A stretch of 5,815 nt of DNA from an uncultured Chlorobiota bacterium (GCA_946481475.1 CAMLOB010000284.1:1-5815); one strand, 5' to 3'. Numbered from the stretch's first letter, positions 1-5,773 are shown. The notes: generated by a model not told the origin, from the sequence alone. Program-made: numbers and translations.

Positions 1-325
1 GAACGCTCCGAACGGGATCATCGGACTGGAGACCTCGATCGGTCTTTCATACACGTATCTGGTCGATGCCGGGATCATTCCTCTTGAACGGCTGATCGAA
101 CTGATGGCGATCAACCCCCGCAGGATTCTCTCCCTTCCGGTACCGAACATTGCCGAAGGGGAAGAGGCGAATCTCACGATCTTCGCCCCCGAAGAGTCCT
201 GGAGGGTCGACACCTCGAAGTTCCTGACCAAATCACTGAACACTCCCTTTGCCGGATGGGAACTGAAGGGGAAGCCGGTCGGGATTGTGAATCGGGGGAG
301 AGTGGTGTGGAGTATTGTTCAATAG
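1..325 (+). CDS. pyrC: Dihydroorotase, C-terminal 107 residues (5' end outside window)
   Basis: Dihydroorotase is the cytosolic zinc amidohydrolase that interconverts N-carbamoyl-aspartate and dihydroorotate in pyrimidine synthesis. Only the last 107 residues are present, reading from base 2 to a TAG at 323-325. They match the end of the family closely. The segment starts with APNGIIGLET (usual form APFGIVGLET), then LERLIELMAINPRRIL, then the late signature of a hydrophobic strand NLTIF, a tryptophan-valine-aspartate turn, and KSLNTPFAGWELKG before the closing strand VGIVNRGRVVW. The metal-binding histidines lie upstream of the window and cannot be checked. The last codons and the stop codon (GTT CAA TAG) lie inside an octamer repeat array, so the repeat supplies the C-terminus VQ-stop. 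The hydantoinase/dihydropyrimidinase superfamily is the alternative, but the NTPF-GW-LKG tail favours dihydroorotase. Confidence 0.9.
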   Translation, partial: NAPNGIIGLETSIGLSYTYLVDAGIIPLERLIELMAINPRRILSLPVPNIAEGEEANLTIFAPEESWRVDTSKFLTKSLNTPFAGWELKGKPVGIVNRGRVVWSIVQ

Positions 326-361
326 TTGAATGGTTCAATGGTTGAATAGTTCAATAGTTGG
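317..361 (+). repeat. Left octamer array, five tandem copies of GTTSAATR
   Basis: Five consecutive 8-bp units run from 317 to 356: GTTCAATA, GTTGAATG, GTTCAATG, GTTGAATA, GTTCAATA, followed by a partial GTTGG. The third-position-variant base alternates C and G, so each neighbouring pair forms a small palindrome (TTCAA-TAG-TTGAA, TTGAA-TGG-TTCAA and so on). Read in the phase AATRGTTS, the array is the reverse complement of the CAACCATT array at 926-973. It contains the pyrC stop codon at 323-325. A G/A-rich run (GGAGGAGGAG, 360-369) follows directly. Confidence 0.9.
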
Positions 362-384
362 AGGAGGAGTGTGGACCGGGAATT

Positions 385-427
385 TTGAGTATGTTTCAGA
401 AGTCCGGCCGACAGACCGGATACTCAA
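385..427 (+). other. Two-part stem-loop in the leader of the four-helix-bundle gene
   Basis: TTGAGTA (385-391) pairs perfectly with TACTCAA (421-427). Inside it, TCCGG (403-407) pairs with CCGGA (416-420) around an 8-nt loop. The left arm carries an 11-nt bulge between the two helices. The structure ends 28 nt before the ATG at 456. It could be a regulatory leader structure or a leftover of decayed repeats. No uridine run follows it, so it is not an intrinsic terminator. Confidence 0.35.
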
Positions 428-455
428 TTTCGCTCACCCGTTCTTTCACGTTGCC

Positions 456-827
456 ATGTCTACCTTCACCCGGTTTGAAGATATCCTGGCCTGGCGACAG
501 GCTCGTCAACTTTGTGCTGATATTTACGATGTAACTTCGGTCGGAGGATTTGCCCAAGACTTTGTTCTGAAGGATCAAATTCGTCGTGCCGGAAATTCGG
601 TGGTCCTGAATATTGCTGAAGGATTCGGCAGAGGAGGGGTCCGGGAATTTCATCGGTTTCTCCTGATCGCCCGAGGTTCGCTGGCCGAAGTCCAGGCCGC
701 CCTGTATCTGGCACTGGATCTCAAGTACATCAACCACCAGGAATTCGACCGCATCAGCCAGACCACTGCCATGACCGGCAGGATGATCACCCGGCTATGC
801 AAATATTTGCGATCCAAAACCGGCTGA
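456..827 (+). CDS. Four-helix bundle protein, S23 ribosomal-protein-like (23S rRNA intervening-sequence family)
   Basis: The 123-residue product matches the small S23/four-helix-bundle family in length and motifs. It opens with FEDILAWRQARQL (residues 7-19; family pattern FEDL-VW-KAR-L). It then has the hallmark turn LKDQIRRAGNSVVLNIAEGFGR (38-59; family QLRRA--S---NIAEGFGR), then EFHRFLLIARGSLAEVQAAL (64-83), and a last basic helix ending RLCKYLRSKTG. Related proteins are encoded in 23S rRNA intervening sequences, and a relative (Avd) is the accessory protein of diversity-generating retroelements; this family's own biochemical role is not established. The ATG at 456 is chosen because the family homology starts right after it. 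The frame stays open upstream to 330, but that stretch is repeat and leader sequence. No Shine-Dalgarno sequence is visible before the ATG. No reverse transcriptase or variable repeat lies nearby, so a retroelement role is unsupported. Confidence 0.85.
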   Translation: MSTFTRFEDILAWRQARQLCADIYDVTSVGGFAQDFVLKDQIRRAGNSVVLNIAEGFGRGGVREFHRFLLIARGSLAEVQAALYLALDLKYINHQEFDRISQTTAMTGRMITRLCKYLRSKTG

Positions 828-925
828 TCAACGCAACGCAACCCCTACGGTAAACGGTTCAACCCAATAACTAACTGTGAAGCCTCAACCCTTGCGCTAC
901 TGACCTCCTCAACTACTGAGCCCCC
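828..925. repeat. CAAC-rich tract, probably decayed octamer repeats
   Basis: The short region after the four-helix-bundle stop codon has no gene. It is strikingly rich in CAAC on the + strand, at 829, 834, 839, 860, 886 and 910, running into the clean array that begins at 926. Several copies keep part of the unit (TTCAACCC near 859, CTCAACCC near 885, CTCAACTA near 909). Spacing is irregular, so this is best read as degenerate relatives of the right-hand array. No convincing terminator hairpin with a uridine run was found. Confidence 0.3.
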
Positions 926-973
926 CAACCATTCAACCATTCAACCATTCCACTATTCAACCACACAACCATT
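926..973 (-). repeat. Right octamer array, six tandem copies of CAACCATT-like units
   Basis: Six consecutive 8-bp units occupy 926-973 on the + strand: CAACCATT three times, then CCACTATT, CAACCACA and CAACCATT. The reverse complement, AATGGTTG, is the same motif as the left array at 317-361, so the two arrays form an inverted pair around the four-helix-bundle gene. The array ends 5 nt before the stop codon of the converging cytochrome gene (979-981). Confidence 0.9.
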
Positions 974-978
974 TCCCC

Positions 979-2094
979 CTACCTCAACGACCTCACATAC
1001 GCCGCAATCTTCGACACCTCTGCATCCGTCAGTTCCGAGCGCGACCAGGAGGGCATGTACTCGTCTCTCCTTGAGTAGTTGTTCCCTCCTTCTCCTTCGC
1101 GGACCTTTTCCTGGAACTCGTCACTGTCTTCGCCGACAATGCTTTCACCGACCGGACCGCCCCGTGCATCGTCGCCGTGACAGTTGGAGCAGAACCGGTT
1201 GTAGAGACTCTTGCCGTCCGAGGGCTTTGTTGCGCTGCGGAGCCAGGCGATGATCTCGTTCAATTGTCCGGCACTCAGCGAATCGCTGTCGAACTGCGGC
1301 ATCTCGCGGGTGTACCACGGGTGACCCGGACGACCGTTGCGGATGACGTAGGTGGCGTAGCCGGTCACCGGATTCCGTATCTCCGGTCCCCGCGTCGTTC
1401 CCTCACCCTCAAGTCCGTGACAGCTTGCGCAGACCCGGTCGAAGTACTCCCTGCCGCTCAGCGATTTGAAGTCGACGCTGAAGCCGAGCAGGTATTCCTG
1501 AATCCGGTCGATCAGACTGTCCGGGATATTCACCGGATCCATCTCTCCCTTCCCGTTCTGCACGGTCGGATGGATGGGGGAGTATCCCTGGATGCTTCCG
1601 GAGTAGATGTTCGTGCCGGTTGCGTCGGTTCCGTGGCAACTTGAACAGTAGAATTCGAACAGTTCCTTGCCGCTCTTGCTTCCGTTGTCGACGTTGAAGG
1701 AGTTCAGGAAGAGTTCGATCGATTCGATTTCGTTGTCGGTCAGACCCGGAAAATTCGGCATCCCCCGGCGCCCTTCGCGGACGATGGTGTGAATGCCGGT
1801 CTTCCCCTGAATGCTGCCGGGCCAGACCAATCCCCCGGAAGCGTCGTCGCCGTGACAGCGGGCGCAGTACCGGGCGTAGAGGTCGACTCCCCGTTCAACC
1901 GACGGAGGGACCGTGTCGGTCGGCGGAGTTATCGTGCCGCCGTTATCGCCGTTGTTCGTTCCGGGGGTGGCGGAGATCGGACCCGGTCCCGGATTCGGGT
2001 CGAGCAGTTCGCAACCGGTCTGGAAGAGCGAACCGGTCAGCACCAGAGCCGACAGAAGGAAGAGAGACAGAGACTTTTCCATAAAGGTCTTCAT
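979..2094 (-). CDS. Tetraheme cytochrome c lipoprotein with four tandem monoheme domains
   Basis: This is an exported electron carrier. From the ATG at 2094 it has 371 residues. Residues 1-28 form a signal peptide (hydrophobic core SLSLFLLSALVLTG) ending at Cys28 in QTGC, a slightly atypical lipobox. A flexible Gly/Asn/Pro/Thr linker follows to about residue 62. Four heme-c motifs come next: CARCH (77-81), CSSCH (150-154), CASCH (222-226) and CSNCH (302-306). Each is followed by a candidate distal methionine, in GMPNF (Met112), GEMDP (Met185), EMPQF (Met265) and YMPSW (Met347), so each unit looks like a separate class I monoheme domain of about 75 residues. It lies about 20 nt after the molybdoenzyme stop codon, which suggests it accepts electrons from (or donates them to) that enzyme. 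A TTG at 2109 or an ATG at 2082 are alternative starts; no strong Shine-Dalgarno sequence decides. Confidence 0.9.
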   Translation of the reverse strand: MKTFMEKSLSLFLLSALVLTGSLFQTGCELLDPNPGPGPISATPGTNNGDNGGTITPPTDTVPPSVERGVDLYARYCARCHGDDASGGLVWPGSIQGKTGIHTIVREGRRGMPNFPGLTDNEIESIELFLNSFNVDNGSKSGKELFEFYCSSCHGTDATGTNIYSGSIQGYSPIHPTVQNGKGEMDPVNIPDSLIDRIQEYLLGFSVDFKSLSGREYFDRVCASCHGLEGEGTTRGPEIRNPVTGYATYVIRNGRPGHPWYTREMPQFDSDSLSAGQLNEIIAWLRSATKPSDGKSLYNRFCSNCHGDDARGGPVGESIVGEDSDEFQEKVREGEGGNNYSRRDEYMPSWSRSELTDAEVSKIAAYVRSLR

Positions 2095-2114
2095 AACGTA
2101 TTCATTCAACTGAT

Positions 2115-3212
2115 TCAGACGGCGGTAAACGTGACGGTACTGATTGCATTGATGCTGTCGGCAACATCGGTGTCCTTCTGCGGCTGCTCGTTTCCGGCAC
2201 CGTCGATTGCCTTGATTTCCACCTTGTATGTCCCCGGCGCGGCTTCAAACCGGTGGGACCATTTCACCCAGACCGCCTGGAACGGATAGGTGAACCGTTC
2301 GGGTTGCAGGAACTGGATCGACTCGGCGATCAGCGGGTCGGAGGAGAGAACCTCCTCGGCGGTCTGTACCGTCGCCTCGGTGAAGGCTCCGCCGTTGACC
2401 GAGACCTGAACGCTTGCAATGCCTGCCGAGCCGCTGACGGCAAATCCCTGAACAACCACTTCCCCGGCCGGAACCTGTCCGTTCTGCAGCGGATCGGTCG
2501 CCCTGCTCGTTACGCGCAGAATACCGTCGTCGACAAAGCCGGCCTCCTGATACGTCCCGAACACCTCGTCGCTTGCGGTCGCCTCGACCCGGTTCAGCCA
2601 CTTCACATTTTTGTAGCCGAAAGAGTTGTGGATGATCAGGCGAACCGGCGCGCCGTGCTCGGCGGTCAGGGGTTGACCGTTCATGTGGGTGACCAGAAGG
2701 GGTTCCACCAGATTCTCGCCGGGGTTCAGCACCTCGGCCGGCGTGATGTTGTTGGTGAACGTGTCCTGGCCGTAGAGCCGGAGTCGTTTCGTCGCACCGG
2801 TGTCGATGCCGGCCCGTTCCAGAAATATCCGCAGCGGAACACCCCGCCAGACGGCCGTGCCTATCTGTCCATGCACCTCGTTCGAGTCGATCACGCAGCG
2901 CATCGTCTTCAGCAGGTTGACCACGCCGGCCGACTCCGCTTCGATGTCGGCATAGGAGATCTCCAGCGGAGTGGAGACCAGTCCGTCGATCCGGAGTCGC
3001 CAGGAATTCCGGTCGATAATCGGCAACGTCCAGTCCCGTATCGATGTCTCGGCTCCGTTCTTGTAGTAGAACTCGTCGACCGGCGTCAGGAAGGAGACGG
3101 TTTTTCCGGTGGTGATCGGATCGACGCTGTTGAACTCGCATCCCGCCAGACTGATGACCGAGGCTCCGAGAACCAGGCCGCCGCTTCGTATGAGAAATTC
3201 TCTTCTGTTCAT
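2115..3212 (-). CDS. Tat-exported lipoprotein molybdopterin oxidoreductase, sulfite oxidase superfamily
   Basis: The 365-residue product starts at the ATG at 3212, which has an upstream AGGAAGGG. It opens with a twin-arginine signal (NRREFLIRSGG, residues 2-12) leading to a textbook lipobox SLAGC (Cys25), so it should be exported folded with its cofactor and lipid-anchored. The molybdopterin domain covers roughly residues 45-230. It includes WRLRIDGLVSTPLEISYADI (71-90), Cys106 in KTMRCVID at the Mo-ligand position, IGTAVWRGVPLRIFL (117-131), and EHGAPVRLI...VKWLNRVE (185-210). The last 110 or so residues (GFAVSGSAGIASVQVSVNGGAF) form the Ig-like dimerisation domain of sulfite oxidases. Two usual signatures are altered: the N-terminal RNH reads KNG (51-53), and the GNRR-type segment after the Mo cysteine reads VIDSNE. 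The substrate is therefore uncertain; sulfite is possible but not shown. It sits between a barrel gene and a cytochrome gene. Confidence 0.88.
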   Translation of the reverse strand: MNRREFLIRSGGLVLGASVISLAGCEFNSVDPITTGKTVSFLTPVDEFYYKNGAETSIRDWTLPIIDRNSWRLRIDGLVSTPLEISYADIEAESAGVVNLLKTMRCVIDSNEVHGQIGTAVWRGVPLRIFLERAGIDTGATKRLRLYGQDTFTNNITPAEVLNPGENLVEPLLVTHMNGQPLTAEHGAPVRLIIHNSFGYKNVKWLNRVEATASDEVFGTYQEAGFVDDGILRVTSRATDPLQNGQVPAGEVVVQGFAVSGSAGIASVQVSVNGGAFTEATVQTAEEVLSSDPLIAESIQFLQPERFTYPFQAVWVKWSHRFEAAPGTYKVEIKAIDGAGNEQPQKDTDVADSINAISTVTFTAV

Positions 3213-3216
3213 CGTG

Positions 3217-4251
3217 CTATTTCCCTTCCTCTTCCTTTGCCGGCGTGAAGGCATTGAACGTGTAATCGATTCCCACAAACAGGTCGGTCGACTTGACGGT
3301 GTTCAGTCCGGTGGGGGTAAAGAACATCTGACCCGACACGCCGATACCCTTCCAGACCGCCACGCCGACCCCCATGCCCAGCTTCAGAAAACGCTGACGG
3401 GTCGGGATCGGGTTGGAGACCGTGAAGCCGACGTCCGGTTCCTTCAGCGACCAGTTGACGCGGGCCAGACCCTGGATCAGGACGCGATTGGCGATGGTGA
3501 CGCCCCCTTCGACTCCGGCGATCAGATCGTCGGTATAGACCGGTTTCGAATCGGCAAAGCAGTTCTTGTCGATCCCCTCCTGACAGTCGACGGCGGTTGA
3601 GAGACCGTAGAAGGAGGAGCGGTAGCGGTAGCCGACGGCCGCCTGCGCGTAGCCGGGGAAGGGGTAGAAGCTGTGACCCCAGGAGCCGTTGATTTCGGCA
3701 TCCACCTGGCCGGAACCGACGCTCGGCGTCAGATTCCTGGTATAGCCGAGTGGAATCGAAAGTGCGAGATTGGCGGCGAAGGATTCGGAGGTCCCGGCGG
3801 TGCCGAAAAGATCGTTCAGGCTGTAGCGGGCACCGATCTGCACATTGCCGAGGGCAAACGTTCTGTAGCGGAATGCGGCGTCCCGGACGATCACCCGCTT
3901 GTAGGGGAGGCCGCCGAAGAGTGTCAGCTTCGGGGTCAGGCCGAGTTCGCCGTAGAGATAGAGGCTCCTGTCGAAGAAGGCGTTCTCTTCGACGTTGTCG
4001 GCATATTCCTTTTGTCGCCCGTCAAACGTATACTGCTCGGCGGCCGTACTGGTACCGTAGGAAATCTTGCCGTACAGCTTCCCTTCCTCTTTTGTCCAGG
4101 CCTGCGCATGTCCGGTTTCGGACAGGCCGTTACAAAAAAACAGTGACAGCAGGAAGAGTAATGCGCCCGTCCGGAACGACTTCCGGTCGGATTGAAGGGT
4201 ACTCGTTTTCGATCTCACGAAAAAAAAGAATGTTCTGAATGTTTGTTTCAA
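3217..4251 (-). CDS. Outer-membrane beta-barrel protein, function unknown
   Basis: I do not recognise a specific family; it resembles generic transporter-like or phenol-degradation-type barrel proteins. From the TTG at 4251 it has 344 residues. A basic stretch (residues 14-27) and a hydrophobic core GALLFLLSLFF precede a likely signal-peptidase site HAQA/W (after residue 51). The mature part shows alternating aromatic/hydrophobic strands and Gly-Asn-Asp turns, for example RSLYLYGELGLTPKLTLFGGLPY, ALGNVQIGARYSLNDL and LGMGVGVAVWKGIGVSGQMFF. It closes with LFVGIDYTFNAF and an acidic tail TPAKEEEGK. Two cysteines (223 and 231) flank a polar loop and may form a disulfide. No ATG exists in frame near the start; TTG 4251 and GTG 4218 are the candidates, and GTG would still leave a usable signal peptide. 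The stop codon lies 4 nt from the molybdoenzyme ATG, so the two genes are surely coupled. Confidence 0.75.
   Translation of the reverse strand: MKQTFRTFFFFVRSKTSTLQSDRKSFRTGALLFLLSLFFCNGLSETGHAQAWTKEEGKLYGKISYGTSTAAEQYTFDGRQKEYADNVEENAFFDRSLYLYGELGLTPKLTLFGGLPYKRVIVRDAAFRYRTFALGNVQIGARYSLNDLFGTAGTSESFAANLALSIPLGYTRNLTPSVGSGQVDAEINGSWGHSFYPFPGYAQAAVGYRYRSSFYGLSTAVDCQEGIDKNCFADSKPVYTDDLIAGVEGGVTIANRVLIQGLARVNWSLKEPDVGFTVSNPIPTRQRFLKLGMGVGVAVWKGIGVSGQMFFTPTGLNTVKSTDLFVGIDYTFNAFTPAKEEEGK
3223..3230 (-). promoter_or_regulatory. Ribosome binding site for the molybdoenzyme, inside the barrel gene's last codons
   Basis: On the - strand, AGGAAGGG lies 10 nt before the ATG at 3212. It is built from the codons for the acidic barrel tail (GAG GAA GGG AAA TAG). 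It fixes the ATG at 3212 over the longer reading frame, whose extra residues would overlap the barrel gene. The arrangement suggests translational coupling. Confidence 0.65.
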
Positions 4252-4346
4252 CGCGGAATGAATTTCCCGAAGGCGTACAACCGCCGGAAAACTTCCGGGT
4301 TACAGAACAAGCTCCGACTTTCCCCTTCAATAATCCGTGACCCGGA

Positions 4347-5711
4347 TCACAGAACCTGCACAAGATCGTGTCGGGTGACGATGCCGGTGACGATGCCGTA
4401 ATCCTCCACGAGAATCGCCCGGGCATCGGTCAGCAGGCGGGTGGCGTCCGATACGTCGGTGTTGTGGGAGACCACCGGAAAGGCCGTCTCCATCACCTCG
4501 CCGACCGGACGTTCCAGCAGATCCCGATCTTCCAGCACAAGGGCCATCAGCCGATTATCCCGCAACGAGCCGACCGATTTCCCCTCGGCCATCACCGGAA
4601 GCTGGCTGAAGCCCTTTTCGTTCATCAGATTCAGACTGTCGCGGACGGTCATCTCCGGGGAGGCGGCGATGATCGGAGGGACCGAGCCGTTGCCGTGGGT
4701 CTTCATCTCCAGGATTACCTGCAGTGTAATCTTGTCGGTCTCAAGAAAGCCCTTCTCCTGAAGCCATTCGTCCGAATGATGTTTCGTCAGGTAGCGTTCG
4801 CCGGTATCGCAGATAATGACTACCATCACATCCCCTTCCTTCAATTCCTTTGCCTTCTGGGCTGCGACCACCACGTTCATACCGCTCGATCCGCCGCAGA
4901 AAATCCCCTCCTCGCGGGCAAGCCGTCGGGCCATGACGAATGCATCCTGATCGGAGACGTTCACGACTTCATCGACGTACTTGAACTGGAGGTTTCCCGG
5001 AATCCGTTCCTGACCCACACCCTCGATCAGGTAGGGGAGGGCTTCGACGAGTCGGCCGGTATCCTTGTAGGTCTTCAGCGATGAGCCGACCGGGTCGGCG
5101 GTGATCACCCGGATGTCGGGATTCTTCTCCTTCAGGAATCGTGCATTCCCCGTAACGGTTCCGCCGGTGCCGAGACCGCAGATGAAGTGGGTGATCTTTC
5201 CGTCGGTCTGTTCCCACATCTCCGGTGCCGTGCCGTGGTAGTGGGCGTCGGGATTGGCCGGGTTGTCGTACTGGTCGAACATGATGGCGTTCGGAATCTC
5301 CGAGGCCAGGCGCTTTGCCGTGTTGTAGTAATATTCAGGTGAGCTCGGTTTTGCAGCAGAAGAGACGATCAGGATGTCCGCACCGAGAGCTTTCAGGTAG
5401 CGGACACGTTCGACGGATGCCTTGTCGGTCATCACGAAAAGGCAGCGATATCCCTTCCTGATTGCGGCCAGACAGATGCCGATGCCGGTGTTGCCGCTTG
5501 TCGGCTCCACGATCAATCCTCCCGGCTTGATCTTCCCCTCGCGCTCGGCCGCCTCCAGCATCCTGATGCCGATCCGATCCTTGACCGAGCCTCCCGGATT
5601 CTGCGATTCCAGTTTTGCCAGAACCAGACCCTTTGTTTCTCCGATGACTTTGTTCAGTCTGATCAACGGCGTATTGCCGATCAGATCGGTTATCGACTCG
5701 ACGTACTGCAT
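4347..5711 (-). CDS. cbs: Cystathionine beta-synthase / cysteine-synthase-family PLP enzyme with C-terminal CBS-domain pair
   Basis: This cytosolic fold-type II PLP enzyme of sulfur amino-acid metabolism has 454 residues. The ATG at 5711 opens directly into the family start, ESITDLIGNTPLIRLNK. The PLP lysine is Lys44 in NPGGSVKDR. TSGNTG (71-76) is the substrate loop, GLGTGGTVTG (179-188) binds the PLP phosphate, and EGVGQERIPGN (230-240), CGGSSG (272-277) and DTGERYLTK (302-310) complete the site. Residues 345-454 form two CBS domains (PPIIAASPEMTVRDSLNLM; VGEVMETAFPVVSHNTDVSDATRLL), usually regulatory nucleotide-binding modules. The segment YYYNTAKRLA...DQYDNPANPDAHYHGTAPE is typical of cystathionine beta-synthases rather than CysK. 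The human-type N-terminal heme domain is absent, as in most bacterial members. Serine/homocysteine versus O-acetylserine/sulfide use cannot be settled from sequence alone. The 95-nt or longer gap to the barrel gene leaves cotranscription uncertain. Confidence 0.9.
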   Translation of the reverse strand: MQYVESITDLIGNTPLIRLNKVIGETKGLVLAKLESQNPGGSVKDRIGIRMLEAAEREGKIKPGGLIVEPTSGNTGIGICLAAIRKGYRCLFVMTDKASVERVRYLKALGADILIVSSAAKPSSPEYYYNTAKRLASEIPNAIMFDQYDNPANPDAHYHGTAPEMWEQTDGKITHFICGLGTGGTVTGNARFLKEKNPDIRVITADPVGSSLKTYKDTGRLVEALPYLIEGVGQERIPGNLQFKYVDEVVNVSDQDAFVMARRLAREEGIFCGGSSGMNVVVAAQKAKELKEGDVMVVIICDTGERYLTKHHSDEWLQEKGFLETDKITLQVILEMKTHGNGSVPPIIAASPEMTVRDSLNLMNEKGFSQLPVMAEGKSVGSLRDNRLMALVLEDRDLLERPVGEVMETAFPVVSHNTDVSDATRLLTDARAILVEDYGIVTGIVTRHDLVQVL

Positions 5712-5757
5712 GAAATTCTCTATGGTAAAAAAAGATTGATTTGTTGCTGAACGGCTG

Positions 5758-5773
5758 GAAAATAGTGATTTTC
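5758..5773. promoter_or_regulatory. AT-rich palindrome upstream of cbs, possible operator
   Basis: GAAAAT-AGTG-ATTTTC is a perfect 6-bp inverted repeat with a 4-nt spacer, centred about 55 nt upstream of the cbs ATG. It lies between the 21-bp repeat and the gene, where a promoter or operator would sit. No recognisable -35/-10 pair fits around it, and a palindrome this short can occur by chance. Confidence 0.2.

Larger units (their letters stand above)
317..973. other. Repeat-bracketed four-helix-bundle gene module, possibly mobile
   Basis: The segment between the dihydroorotase and cytochrome stop codons consists of an octamer array, a leader, an S23-family gene, a CAAC-rich tract and an inverted octamer array. 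Aligning the left array (321-360) with the reverse complement of 926-965 gives about 31 of 40 matching positions when counted by eye. S23-family genes are known as the open reading frame inside intervening sequences of some 23S rRNA genes, which also have complementary ends. Here the module is intergenic, not ribosomal. No transposase, target-site duplication or other mobility gene is visible, so mobility is an inference from architecture only. Confidence 0.4.

Noticed and set aside
330..455. Upstream in-frame extension of the four-helix-bundle gene
   Set aside because: The 42 extra residues are encoded by the octamer array and leader and have no family similarity. Family homology begins right at the ATG at 456.
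317..973. Octamer arrays as a CRISPR array
   Set aside because: The units are 8 bp and contiguous, with no spacers and no cas genes.
317..973. Diversity-generating retroelement (an Avd-like four-helix-bundle gene is present)
   Set aside because: No reverse transcriptase and no template/variable repeat pair is in the window. The S23-type protein alone does not support it.
2253..3248. Long + strand open frame opposite the molybdoenzyme gene
   Set aside because: It lies antisense to a gene with clear Tat, lipobox and Moco motifs. Its product is Arg/Gly/Asp-rich with no recognisable domain, as expected of a shadow frame.
4284..4298. CCGGAA-AAC-TTCCGG hairpin after cbs as an intrinsic terminator
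   Set aside because: The stem is only 6 bp and no uridine run follows on the - strand. It is too weak to call a terminator.
4368..5084. Long + strand open frame opposite cbs
   Set aside because: It is antisense to the well-supported PLP enzyme, and its translation shows no family motif.
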